64,000 nucleotides of DNA from Nakaseomyces glabratus (taxonomy: Eukaryota > Ascomycota > Saccharomycetes > Saccharomycetales > Saccharomycetaceae). Each line of letters begins with the position of its first letter. Positions within the stretch are counted from its first letter, which is position 1. Under the pieces are notes generated by a model. That model worked only from the letters and a program-made list of their open reading frames with translations, searched no databases and was not told the origin of the DNA. The DNA lies in contig NC_088960.1 in assembly GCF_010111755.1 (NCBI RefSeq), positions 124,001-188,000 of the forward strand, written 5' to 3'. Below, in pieces: positions 50,316 to 62,473 of the stretch. The position numbers were made by a program, and so were the translations under genes.

Positions 50316-53270
50316 TCAAATGAATAATAGAGCCGCTAGCACTGGCAACACCAACTCAATACCGTAAACGTGCAACATTACTGCACTACCACGGAAAGTA
50401 GAGCTAACCACGGTAGGTGCTCTAGAATTGACAACCCCAGAAGCACTATTTGAAGAGACCCTAACTTGCGAGACCGAGTTAACACCAGATGGAGCTCTAG
50501 AGGCCTGAGTACCACTCACAGTCTTGGTTGATGCGTTGGCTGCTGGTTGAGCAGAGCCTTGTCTTACAGAGCTTGGACTAGCGCTTGGTCTAACCGAATT
50601 TTGAACAGAACCTGGTCTTTGACTGGATACAACTAACCCACCACCATTACCCAATACAATAGAAGATGGACTGCGGCTCGAAATGACTCTACTTGCGGAG
50701 ACGACAACAGAACCACTTGAAACGTATTTGTTAGAGCTCAAAACATCAGAAGCTGGCTTATTCGACACAGATGAGACCGAGACCGAGACAGTTGGCTTTG
50801 AACTGATATTAGAAGGATGAGCGCTGGATGGGCTAGCACTGGATGGTTTGACGCTAGTTGGATTAACGTTAGATGGCTTCTCACTTGAAGGTTTGACACT
50901 TGGGTGGACACTTGGTTTAACGCTAGATGGGTTGACACTAGATGGGTTTATACCAGATGAGTTGAAACTAGATGGGTTAACGTTGGATGGTTTAAGAATC
51001 GAAGGTTCGACACTTGGGTTGATACTAGATGGCTTGACACTAGATGGATTAGCGTTGGATGGCTTGTCACTTGAAGGTTTGACACTTGAAGGTTTGACAC
51101 TAGATGGGTTGACACTAGATGGGCTCATACTAGATGGGTTCACGCTGGATGGGTTCACGCTGGATGGGTTCATACTAGATGAGTCGAAACTAGATGGGTT
51201 AACGTTGGATGGTTTAAGAATCGAAGGTTCGACACTTGGGTTGACACTAGATGGGTTGACACTAGATGGGTTCATGCTAGATGGGTTCATGCTAGATGGG
51301 TTTATGCTAGATGGGTTCATACTAGATGGGCTAGATGGGTTCATGCTAGATGGGTTCATGCTAGATGGGTTCATGCTAGATGGGTTCATGCTAGATGGGT
51401 TCATGCTAGATGGGTTCATGCTAGATGGGTTCATGCTAGATGGGTTCATGCTAGATGGGTTCATGCTAGATGGGTTCATGCTAGATGGGTTCATGCTAGA
51501 TGGGTTCATGCTAGATGGGTTGACACTAGATGGGTTCATGCTAGATGAGTTAGCAAAAGGTGGGTTCATGCTAGATGGGCTAGATGGGTTCATGCTAGAT
51601 GGGCTAGATGGGTTCATACTAGATGGGCTAGATGGGTTCATACTAGATGGGCTAGATGGGTTCATACTAGATGGGCTAGATGGGTTCATACTAGATGGGC
51701 TAGATGGGTTCATACTAGATGGGCTAGATGGGTTCATGCTAGATGGGTTCATGCTAGATGGGCTAGATGGGTTCATACTAGATGGGTTGACACTAGATGG
51801 GTTCATGCTAGATGGGTTCATGCTAGATGGGTTCATACTAGATGGGTTCATACTAGATGGGTTGACACTAGATGGGTTGACACTAGATGGGTTCATACTA
51901 GATGGGTTGACACTAGATGGGTTCATGCTAGATGGGTTCATGCTAGATGGGTTTATGCTAGATGGGTTCATGCTAGATGGGTTTATGCTAGATGGGTTCA
52001 TACTAGATGGGCTAGATGGGTTCATGCTAGATGGGTTCATGCTAGATGGGTTCATGCTAGATGAGTTAGCAAAAGGTGGGTTCATGCTAGATGGGCTAGA
52101 TGGGTTCATACTCGATGGGTTTATGCTAGATGGGCTGGATGGGTTCATACTAGATGGGTTCATACTAGATGGGTTCATACTAGATGGGTTCATACTAGAT
52201 GGGTTCATACTAGATGGGTTCATACTAGATGGGTTGACACTAGATGGGTTCATGCTAGATGGTTTGACACTTGAAGGTTCAATAGGAGGTATATCTTCAC
52301 ATTTCGAGTCAGTTGGCGGAGCCTGCTGTATTTCAAAACTAAAAGTATCATACAAGGTATCTTGAAAATAAATTTTTATTTCCTGTGCTGATGCTAATTC
52401 GGGATTATATCCACATCCGATATTATATTTGTAGACACCTTCACTGGTGGTGATAGAAAGCAAACCTGTTTTTGAATCATATTCAAACTTACCATCTTTT
52501 CCGATAGAACTGATTGCAGTAGCAGTACCTAATCCAGACACATTAACTTCCTCAGCAGGAGGACGTCTCAGAGAGATAGCACCTCCAGGAGATAAATGGA
52601 TAACATTATCAGTGAAGGAAGCAGAATCAATCTGTAAGACACCTTTTTCAACATTAATCTTGCCCCCTTTACCGGAGACCTTACCAAATAGATAGTAGCT
52701 GTTTGCTGCATTGAGGCTAATAGTACCAACGTTTTGAATTGAACCAGAAGGCGTACCAATTTGCAATACGTTTCCGAGCTCATTAGGGTCATGAATTTCA
52801 CCCCCAGTTGAAATGTAGTTTATCTCTCCAGTATTGGTGATATCTGGGGAACCAATGATAATCTTTGAATTAGCGTCACTTGAAGTATGTGCTAAATTTA
52901 AAATAAACTTATTCGAATTTTTAAATACTGGTGGACTAATATTAATAGTTTGTACTGTGTCTGGACCTGTGTTAGGGTTATTGATTGTTACAGCGCAGCT
53001 GCTGTCAAATTCTTTTGCATTTGATCCAAACGTCAACGTGAACGGGGAGTCTTTATCTGCATTAATGTCCATGAAGCATTGCTGAGCGCCGCGGAAACCT
53101 CCATCGAAAATGTACTCAGAACCGTCGTTCAATGTTAAGGCGCTGCCATCGTTGATAACAACTTCATCACTGAACTTTTGATTGCCAGTTAGCACTGTAG
53201 GCGTGTTATACACATTTTGTGCATTTGCAAAAGAGAGAGCTAACAACTGTGCCAAAATTAGTGCTTTCAT
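50316..53270 (-). CDS. Hyphal_reg_CWP adhesin-like GPI protein with MNPSS repeats
   Basis: 984 aa. The signal peptide MKALILAQLLALSFANA is followed by a cell-wall ligand-type domain (about residues 18-320) with strongly beta-helical character (VVINDGSALTLNDGSEYIFD, IGTPSGSIQNVGTISL, NNVIHLSPGGAISLRR-like segment, YNIGCGYNPELASAQ). It matches the Hyphal_reg_CWP N-domain of Hyr/Iff and C. glabrata Awp-type proteins. Residues about 330-818 are tandem 5-residue units (SSMNP and variants SSVNP, SSVKP, SSINP, PSSPSSMNP), then a Ser-rich stalk and a hydrophobic GPI signal (VYGIELVLPVLAALLFI). It is expected to be cross-linked to the wall with the N-domain outermost. The ligand is unknown. It lies between two identical tRNA-Lys genes. 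Confidence 0.9.
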   Translation of the reverse strand: MKALILAQLLALSFANAQNVYNTPTVLTGNQKFSDEVVINDGSALTLNDGSEYIFDGGFRGAQQCFMDINADKDSPFTLTFGSNAKEFDSSCAVTINNPNTGPDTVQTINISPPVFKNSNKFILNLAHTSSDANSKIIIGSPDITNTGEINYISTGGEIHDPNELGNVLQIGTPSGSIQNVGTISLNAANSYYLFGKVSGKGGKINVEKGVLQIDSASFTDNVIHLSPGGAISLRRPPAEEVNVSGLGTATAISSIGKDGKFEYDSKTGLLSITTSEGVYKYNIGCGYNPELASAQEIKIYFQDTLYDTFSFEIQQAPPTDSKCEDIPPIEPSSVKPSSMNPSSVNPSSMNPSSMNPSSMNPSSMNPSSMNPSSMNPSSPSSINPSSMNPSSPSSMNPPFANSSSMNPSSMNPSSMNPSSPSSMNPSSINPSSMNPSSINPSSMNPSSMNPSSVNPSSMNPSSVNPSSVNPSSMNPSSMNPSSMNPSSMNPSSVNPSSMNPSSPSSMNPSSMNPSSPSSMNPSSPSSMNPSSPSSMNPSSPSSMNPSSPSSMNPSSPSSMNPSSPSSMNPPFANSSSMNPSSVNPSSMNPSSMNPSSMNPSSMNPSSMNPSSMNPSSMNPSSMNPSSMNPSSMNPSSMNPSSMNPSSPSSMNPSSINPSSMNPSSMNPSSVNPSSVNPSVEPSILKPSNVNPSSFDSSSMNPSSVNPSSVNPSSMSPSSVNPSSVKPSSVKPSSDKPSNANPSSVKPSSINPSVEPSILKPSNVNPSSFNSSGINPSSVNPSSVKPSVHPSVKPSSEKPSNVNPTSVKPSSASPSSAHPSNISSKPTVSVSVSSVSNKPASDVLSSNKYVSSGSVVVSASRVISSRSPSSIVLGNGGGLVVSSQRPGSVQNSVRPSASPSSVRQGSAQPAANASTKTVSGTQASRAPSGVNSVSQVRVSSNSASGVVNSRAPTVVSSTFRGSAVMLHVYGIELVLPVLAALLFI
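50816..52285 (-). repeat. Coding 15-bp minisatellite (SSMNP units)
   Basis: Tandem array of the 15-bp unit GCTAGATGGGTTCAT (+ strand), almost pure from about 51240 to 52260 and degenerate towards 50816. A higher-order duplication is visible: the rare block encoding PPFANSS occurs at about 51545 and again at 52061, exactly 516 bp apart. Confidence 0.92.
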
Positions 53271-55268
53271 TATGATTTGCAGTTTTTATGCTATAACTAT
53301 TAAGAAAGAATTACTAAACAAAAGTCAATTTAACACAGTATGAATAAAGCAACATTACAACATTTATACCCTATCCTTTATATATATTTCAAAGCATGGA
53401 TCTGATGTTGCCTTTTCGAATTTAGTTGAGAACTTATCCACCAATTAGCTTGCTATTGGGACATATTCCTCATGAGGAGCTAGTAACCGGCTGTAGGTTC
53501 AACACATTGAGATAACTAAGGAACCTTTGCCAGTTAGAATTACCCCTATGCTTTTTTGTCATAAGGATTGCCCTCTTTTCAATTAGAATTATATGTGGAA
53601 TCCACAGCCAGTCATTTAACTAGCGAATATCATTGACATAAAGCAAATTAATTCCCTATTGAATTTGTCTCATGAATTTACAACGTCGATACATTTGATT
53701 ACGTATCGAGTATGCTTAACAGACAGTACGTGCAATACCTGTGTATAAAGTATAGATTATCAAACCAACTTTAAGACATCTCTGCTGCCTAGATGGGTAT
53801 ATTTTTCGCACAGTATTCCGTAGGATTGGCAAAAATGCCAGGGTTTAGTACGCAATACGACATTTCATTACTACTTGTGATGTTAATTATTCTATACACT
53901 AATAATTATATTAGCACTTAATAATTTTGTATGGTATATTGGGAGGCTGGACTTTTTTTAACCCTCTCTCCAACTTATCTAAGATATCAAGCCAACGACT
54001 TTCCCTACAGGTTTCACACTTGAAAAGGATATAGCACTGACATAAACCCGGCTTAATGACGGCTGCACTACCCACACACAGCATATACAAGTTAATCATA
54101 AATTGTGCCTGCTAAGCAATAAATTACATCACATCACTGTGGCAGCAGCTAGAATTATAATGGATTTACAACCGTTTGCACCAGTCTTCTATAGAAGGAA
54201 ATATTGAACAACAGTATATCCACAGAAACACCAGCAGAGTTCGAGATTGTGGCTGTCCAAGACCCTTTTATCATTGACTTGCACTTCATTTTGATTTTCC
54301 TGTTTCGCGTCCGCCCCTGCGGAAACAAACGATTTACAGTGTTTTCTGGGATTAACTTCTTCGCGTGGCTTCCTCAGTTAATTTACTATGGTGTAGCACC
54401 ACGGTAATAACCAAGATTTACCTTCTGTGCTCAGATGATTAATTCATGCACGATTTCACTAGCTACATCAACATGACTCCTTCTATATCACTTTGTGCAC
54501 GGTTTCATCACTCCCTTCTCTTATGCAAGGAAAGCACCTGCCATGAGATATAGTACCTACAGCAAAGTGCAACTCAGTTCGACGGTTGCAGTTTTGCAAG
54601 GCGATCCTGTTATTCCTGATGGAATGACGTAAGTAAGAAGTACCTTTTGTCTCAATGCTGGTGAAATTGAAATGATGTCGAAGGGACAACTAAACTAACT
54701 TGTTGAACAACAAAAAAAAGAAATTAATAACTGAATACTCCTTCCCTTTCTTGGCAGCATATATCCTTGGTGAAATTAAACATGCCAGACCATTTATCGC
54801 TGGCTGTCATACTTCACTTACAATATCAATGATATGAATTTCTCTCTCATTTCAGGAAAGTAGACATGGCATAGGGATATCAATTTTAAAATAGGATATT
54901 TTTACTACTTGTAGACTATCGAATATGAATGGTCATTGGCTGGAGAAATAGTTACTACTGTATCGGGTTTTAATTAACTAATATAAAATTGCTAAGAAAA
55001 ATAATATTGTAAATATTTTATCAACGGCAATATTATAAGCTTAGACCGTCATAAGTCATTGAAACCCTAGTAGAAGTTCAATCTAGTCAGGAATAATTAC
55101 CCTTTCAAAGATCATACAAAAACATTGCAAGTAGTAAGAAATTTATAATGATTGATTGGAAAATTACTACTCAACAGAAAAAGGAGAATTAAATACACTT
55201 TATCAAGCCTTTTTTTTCTATTAGCCAATTCTGTTTGTTGTTTTAGTTTATTATTTTGTCCCAATTTT
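53271..55268. other. 2-kb intergenic region upstream of adhesin 1
   Basis: AT-rich. A TATATATA-type element at about 53382 could serve adhesin 1. No gene, RNA or clear pseudogene is recognised. Confidence 0.5.
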
Positions 55269-56344
55269 GGATATATTAATTAGCCAAATACAATAAGTAT
55301 TTCCTTTCCTGGAAATCTACGCTCCCTTGTCATTTGCCATTTGTCATTGTCAAACACAAACACAAACACAAACACAAAAGATCTGCCAAGATGTAATAAG
55401 TAGGCAACAATTACAACGACAGGAACTAGATAAAGTAGTCGATTGGCATTTCTATGAAACAGAAATAATTCGAAATCGAGAAGGTAAACAACATTGACAA
55501 TAATTAAATTTTAAGTTTTTACAGCCCATGATTACAGCTTTGGATATATTAATTAGCCAAATACAATAAGTATTTCCTTTCCTGGAAATCTACGCTCCCT
55601 TGTCATTTGCCATTTGTCATTGTCAAACACAAACACAAACACAAACACAAAAGATCTGCCAAGATGTAATAAGTAGGCAACAATTACAACGACAGGAACT
55701 AGATAAAGTAATCGATTGGCATTTCTATGAAACAGAAATAATTCGAAATCGAGAAGGTAAACAACATTGACAATAATTAAATTTTAAGTTTTTACAGCCC
55801 ATGATTACAGCTTTGGATATATTAATTAGCCAAATACAATAAGTATTTCCTTTCCTGGAAATCTACGCTCCCTTGTCATTTGCCATTTGTCATTGTCAAA
55901 CACAAACACAAACACAAACACAAAAGATCTGCCAAGATGTAATAAGTAGGCAACAATTACAACGACAGGAACTAGATAAAGTAATCGATTGGCATTTCTA
56001 TGAAACAGAAATAATTCGAAATCGAGAAGGTAAACAACATTGACAATAATTAAATTTTGAGTTTTTACAGCCCATGATTACAGCTTTGAATATATCAATT
56101 AGCCAAATACAATAAGTATTTCCTTTCCTGGAAATCTACGCTCCCTTGTCATTTGCCATTTGTCATTGTCAAACACAAACACAAACACAAACACAAAAGA
56201 TCTGCCAAGATGTAATAAGTAGGCAACAATTACAACGACAGGAACTAGATAAAGTAATCGATTGGCATTTCTATGAAACAGAAATAATTCGAAATCGAGA
56301 AGGTAAACAACATTGACAATAATTAAATTTTGAGTTTTTACAGC
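55269..56344. repeat. Four tandem copies of a 273-bp non-coding repeat
   Basis: Copies begin at 55269, 55542, 55815 and 56088 (period exactly 273), with the last ending at about 56344. Copies differ at only a handful of bases (for example TAGTCGAT/TAATCGAT, TTTTAAG/TTTTGAG). Each unit contains (CACAAA)3-4, CATTTGCCATTTGTCATTGT and an A/T-rich TTAAATTTTRAGTTTTTACA segment. All frames contain stops. No protein or known transposon feature is visible. Confidence 0.95.
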
Positions 56345-56439
56345 ACCATTAGTAGAGTAGGAGGTGTAAGTATATGTAGCTCTAAAACCTTCAACTAAAC
56401 TGAGGAGTTATATATCAGGAAGAAAAAAAAATAGAAATA

Positions 56440-56512
56440 AGCCCTGTAGGGGGCTCGAACCCCTAACCTTATGATTAAGAGTCATACGCGCTACCGATTG
56501 CGCCAACAAGGC
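56440..56512 (-). tRNA. tRNA-Lys(CUU): tRNA-Lys (CUU), copy 2
   Basis: Identical over 73 nt to the copy at 49631-49703, in the same orientation. The flanks GAAAAAAATAGAAATA (3' side, Pol III terminator) and TATTAATTGCGTTG (5' side) are also shared, after which the sequences diverge. Confidence 0.97.
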
Positions 56513-57569
56513 TTATTAATTGCGTTGAAAATTACGGGATTATTGGACAGTTTTATTCTATGATGAAAAGTTTACTCATAGAGAGATATCATACGAATTT
56601 GTCACCTCAACACGGTGTAACCGTATAAACTATAGTGACAAAACCAAGATGGAAAATTCAAGTGCCAAGTAGTAAGGTGTAATATATAACCAGTATAATT
56701 TCCCTTGCATAACACAGAAAGGTCAAAGATGACCTTCACTATTTTATTCTTTAAGAGAAATACATATTGCATTTTTAACGCTTTTTTTACTTAAAATAGA
56801 GATATGTATATTATATTTTAAAATAAATTTGTTCCAAGTAACAATCTCGGTAGCAGTTTTATTATGTGCTATTGGGAAGGAAAATTATGATACTCTTGGT
56901 TATGGTCTATCAACTAAAAGATAGACACAGGTGGTATAAGGTACTGTCAAAACTGCAGAATAAGTTCTGAAACCTGAGATTTTTGTTTTTATAAGTAGCA
57001 TTAGTTGCTGACAACACCAACCAAATTTTAGGGGTCTGCCAATATGCCTTGGCCTTGCAATTCTGAGCTAATTGATATAACAGTGTGTGCTTTATGTTAT
57101 CTTGAGTGTGTATATTTATAACTACTTTTTGATATCTACCTCTTTGTCACTTGTTGAATTATTATCATAATGCTTATGCATTATTTGCACGTTACTTATT
57201 CAGAATTTCATATACTCCGGTGGCTAACATGTATTCTTTTTTTTTTATATACATTTGTTAATGTATTGAATCTTTTAAGTAATGAAATGTTCATCTCCTT
57301 AAATGCTTAGCAAATTACTTAACTATTTTCTGTAACGCTGCGGTAGTAATTTGCAAAGTTTAAGCTAAAAATCTTATAATATCTTTGACTGTGTGAAAAT
57401 GTGTCGCAAAAGTAATGCAATAAATCAAGTGGCCGGTAATTAATACAAAAATACTGAAACTGAAAACAAATTTGTTCAGATTCTTAACTTGATAATTATT
57501 ATAGACAATCTACAGATTTTAACATAGAACCCGCTTGTTGCTTAACTGTAGGGTAAAAGAATATTTACT
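56513..57569. other. Intergenic tRNA-Lys to adhesin 2
   Basis: About 1.06 kb, AT-rich, the 3' flank of adhesin 2. No gene is seen. Confidence 0.5.
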
Positions 57570-60500
57570 TCATAGCATAGTGAACAACAAGGCAAACAGA
57601 ATGATAACACCAAAGTTATTTTGCTTGAATGATGATGCCGCATTCTTGTTTATTTGAGGTATTGTTGGTGCAGCAGAGCCATGAGATGTGCTACTTGCAC
57701 CAGATTGTTGCGGAACAGCAGCCGAGTTACTTGCAGGAGCCTTTGGTGCAACAGCCGATTCTGCATCAGCAGCAGCTGGGGAAGAACCGTTTGAGCCAGC
57801 ATTAGGAGCTGGAGTAGTATCACTCAATCTAGCAGTAGAACCGGCATTGCCTGTTGGTTTGGTTTGTGGATTGTTAGTTCCTGCAGGACTAGTTCCTGCA
57901 GCATCATTTGGTCCAGCAGATGTGTGGACGTTATTGTTGGAGTGGGCCTCTGATCCAGTAAAAGTTAATGAGGTAATTATTTGTTGACCGAATTGATTAG
58001 TTGTAGTAACGCCGACTACTGTCTTGGTGTCAACACTGCCATTCTTGTTAGAAAAGGTTGTTGTGTGGGCGTTGTTGAACTTCGTAGTAGTTGTTACGAT
58101 AGTAGTAGGATTTCCTTTGGTGTCTACAGTAGTGATGTGAGATACTACATTGGTTTCAATAACACCATTGCTGTGGGTTATTGTGGTTATCCTGTCCTTG
58201 CCTGCACCAACATCAAACGAACCAGTAGTTATGATAGTAGTTGGCTTACCATTAACGGTTGTAGTGATGTGTGATACTACATTGGTTTCAATTACACCGT
58301 TACTATGGGTAACAGTAGTAGTTCTGTCCTTCTCTGCACTAACATCACATGGAACAGTAGTTGTAATAGTAGTTGGCTTACCATTAACGGTTGTAGTGAT
58401 GTGTGATACTACATTGGTTTCAATTTTGCCATCTGAACCTGTGGTAGTAATTGTGTAATCTTGGCCGGATGGTGTAGAAACGGAGGAAAAGATTGAACTG
58501 GAAATAATGCTAGACGATGAGGGCATGCTGGATGAAGAAGATGAGGACATGCTAGATGAAGAAGATGAGGACATGCTAGATGAAGAAGATGAGGACATGC
58601 TAGATGAAGAAGATGAGGACATGCTAGATGAAGAAGATGAAGACATGCTGGATGAAGAAGGTACGATTGGTACGGCATTTCCATTGTTATCTATGTTATA
58701 AGTGGTTGTAATAGTAGTTGTGTGACCTTCAGCATCAGTGGTTGTGATAGTTTGAGTAGTTTCGCTCACATATTGAGGTTCAGCATCAATTAATGTCTTG
58801 AACATTTCAGTGTAAGTACTTGTAATGGTATGTCCATCGCTGTCGGTATAAGTAGTAATATGCACAACTTCAATTATCTCTTCTCCATCAACGGTGATGG
58901 TCTTACTAGTACCATCTTGTGCAGCTGTTGGAGACTGGTATTGAGTCAAAATGACAGTTGGCTTACCATCTTTGTCAGTAGTAGTGATGTGGGAAATGAT
59001 GTCGGTGTGTACATGGCCATCCTTGTCAGTGACAACTGTAGTCTTATCCTTACCATCATCAACTGGGTTGGAGCCACCAGAACCGCCTTCACCAGAACCG
59101 CCTTCAGAACCAGAACCACCTTCACCAGCACCTGGGTTAGAGCCAGAGCCACCTTCACCAGGAGATGGGGTTGGTGACTGGTATTGCGTCAAAATGACAG
59201 TTGGCTTACCATCTTTGTCAGTAGTAGTGATGTGGGAAATGATATCGGTGTGTACATGGCCATCCTTGTCAGTGACAACTGTAGTCTTATCCTTACCATC
59301 ATCAACTGGGTTGGAGCCACCAGAACCGCCTTCACCAGAACCGCCTTCAGAACCAGAACCGCCTTCACCAGAACCGCCTTCAGAACCAGAACCACCTTCA
59401 CCAGCACCTGGGTTAGAGCCAGAGCCACCTTCACCAGGAGATGGGGTTGGTGACTGGTATTGCGTCAAAATGACAGTTGGCTTACCATCTTTGTCAGTAG
59501 TAGTGATGTGGGAAATGATATCGGTGTGTACATGGCCATCCTTGTCAGTGACAACTGTAGTCTTATCCTTACCATCATCAACTGGGTTGGAGCCACCAGA
59601 ACCGCCTTCACCAGAACCGCCTTCAGAACCAGAACCGCCTTCACCAGAACCGCCTTCAGAACCAGAACCGCCTTCACCAGTACCTGGGTTAGAGCCAGAG
59701 CCACCTTCAGAACCGGATCCAGAACCGGAACCAGATCCTGAACCACTGCCTGAACCAGAGCCAGAGCCAGAGCCACCTTCAGAACCGGATCCAGAACCGG
59801 AACCAGATCCTGAACCAGTGCCCGAACCAGAGCCAGAGCCAGAGCCAGAGCCTTCACCTGGGGTGGAACCACTGCCTGAACCAGAGCCCGAACCAGAGCC
59901 AGAGCCAGAGCCTTCACCTGGGGTGGAACCACTGCCTGAACCAGAGCCAGAGCCAGAGCCTTCACCTGGGGTGGAACCACTGCCTGAACCAGAGCCAGAG
60001 CCAGAGCCACCTTCAGAACCGGATCCAGAACCGGAACCAGATCCTGAACCAGTGCCCGAACCAGAGCCAGAGCCTTCACCTGGGGTGGAACCACTGCCTG
60101 AACCAGAGCCAGAGCCAGAGCCTTCACCTGGGGTGGAACCAGAACCGGAACCAGATCCTGAACCAGTGCCCGAACCAGAGCCAGAGCCTTCACCTGGGGT
60201 GGAACCAGATCCTGAACCAGTGCCCGAACCAGAGCCAGAGCCAGAGCCTTCACCTGGGGTGGAACCACTGCCTGAACCAGAGCCAGAGCCAGAGCCACCT
60301 TCAGAACCGGATCCAGAACCGGAACCAGATCCTGAACCAGTGCCCGAACCAGAGCCAGAGCCTTCACCTGGGGTGGAACCAGATCCTGAACCAGTGCCCG
60401 AACCAGAGCCAGAGCCTTCACCTGGGGTGGAACCACTGCCTGAACCAGAGCCAGAGCCAGAGCCTTCACCTGGGGTGGAACCAGAACCGGAACCAGATCC

Positions 60501-62442
60501 TGAACCAGTGCCCGAACCAGAGCCAGAGCCAGAGCCAGAGCCTTCACCTGGGGTGGAACCAGATCCTGAACCAGTGCCCGAACCAGAGCCAGAGCCAGAG
60601 CCTTCACCTGGGGTGGAACCACTGCCTGAACCAGAGCCCGAACCAGAGCCAGAGCCAGAGCCTTCACCTGGGGTGGAACCACTGCCTGAACCAGAGCCAG
60701 AGCCAGAGCCACCTTCAGAACCGGATCCAGAACCGGAACCAGATCCTGAACCAGTGCCCGAACCAGAGCCAGAGCCTTCACCTGGGGTGGAACCACTGCC
60801 TGAACCAGAGCCAGAGCCAGAGCCTTCACCTGGGGTGGAACCAGATCCTGAACCAGTGCCCGAACCAGAGCCAGAGCCTTCACCTGGGGTGGAACCACTG
60901 CCTGAACCAGAGCCAGAGCCAGAGCCTTCACCTGGGGTGGAACCACTGCCTGAACCAGAGCCAGAGCCAGAGCCTTCACCTGGGGTGGAACCAGAACCGG
61001 AACCAGATCCTGAACCAGTGCCCGAACCAGAGCCAGAGCCTTCACCTGGGGTGGAACCACTGCCTGAACCAGAGCCAGAGCCAGAGCCAGAGCCTTCACC
61101 TGGGGTGGAACCACTGCCTGAACCAGAGCCAGAGCCAGAGCCACCTTCAGAACCGGATCCAGAACCGGAACCAGATCCTGAACCAGTGCCCGAACCAGAG
61201 CCAGAGCCAGAGCCTTCACCTGGGGTGGAACCACTGCCTGAACCAGTGCCCGAACCAGAGCCAGAGCCAGAGCCTTCACCTGGGGTGGAACCACTGCCTG
61301 AACCAGAGCCAGAGCCAGAGCCACCTTCAGAACCGGATCCAGAACCGGAACCAGATCCTGAACCAGTGCCCGAACCAGAGCCAGAGCCTTCACCTGGGGT
61401 GGAACCACTGCCTGAACCAGAGCCAGAGCCAGAGCCAGAACCTTCACCTGGGGTGGAACCACTGCCTGAACCAGTGCCCGAACCAGAGCCAGAGCCAGAG
61501 CCTTCACCTGGGGTGGAACCACTGCCTGAACCAGAGCCCGAACCAGAGCCAGAGCCAGAGCCTTCGCCTGGGGTGGAACCACTGCCTGAACCAGAGCCAG
61601 AGCCAGAGCCAGAGCCTTCACCTGGGGTGGAACCACTGCCTGAACCAGAGCCAGAGCCAGAGCCACCTTCAGAACCGGATCCAGAACCGGAACCAGATCC
61701 TGAACCACTGCCTGAACCAGAGCCAGAGCCAGAGCCTTCACCTGGGGTGGAACCACTGCCTGAACCAGAGCCAGAGCCAGAGCCACCTTCAGAACCGGAT
61801 CCAGAACCGGAACCAGATCCTGAACCAGTGCCCGAACCAGAGCCAGAGCCTTCACCTGGGGTGGAACCACTGCCTGAACCAGAGCCAGAGCCAGAGCCAG
61901 AGCCTTCACCTGGGGTGGAACCACTGCCTGAACCAGAGCCAGAGCCAGAGCCACCTTCAGAACCGGATCCAGAACCGGAACCAGATCCTGAACCAGTGCC
62001 CGAACCAGAGCCAGAGCCTTCACCTGGGGTGGAACCAGATCCTGAACCAGTGCCCGAACCAGAGCCAGAGCCAGAGCCTTCACCTGGGGTGGAACCACTG
62101 CCTGAACCAGAGCCAGAGCCAGAGCCTTCACCTGGGGTGGAACCAGATCCTGAACCAGTGCCCGAACCAGAGCCAGAGCCAGAGCCTTCACCTGGGGTGG
62201 AACCACTGCCTGAACCAGAGCCAGAGCCAGAGCCACCTTCAGAACCGGATCCAGAACCGGAACCAGATCCTGAACCAGTGCCCGAACCAGAGCCAGAGCC
62301 TTCACCTGGGGTGGAACCACTGCCTGAACCAGAGCCAGAGCCAGAGCCACCTTCAGAACCGGATCCAGAACCGGAACCAGATCCTGAACCAGTGCCCGAA
62401 CCAGAGCCAGAGCCTTCACCTGGGGTGGAACCACTGCCTGAA

Positions 62443-62473
<31 letters not shown>

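Noticed and set aside
50848..52365. Plus-strand 505-residue TLDGF/MLDGF frame over the adhesin 1 repeats
   Set aside because: It is antisense to a well-formed secreted GPI protein. The 15-bp unit simply has no stop on that strand.
55269..56344. 273-bp repeats as a CRISPR array, LTR elements or a megasatellite gene
   Set aside because: The whole unit is repeated without unique spacers, CRISPR is not expected in yeast, there are no TG...CA LTR ends or target-site duplications, and all frames have stops.
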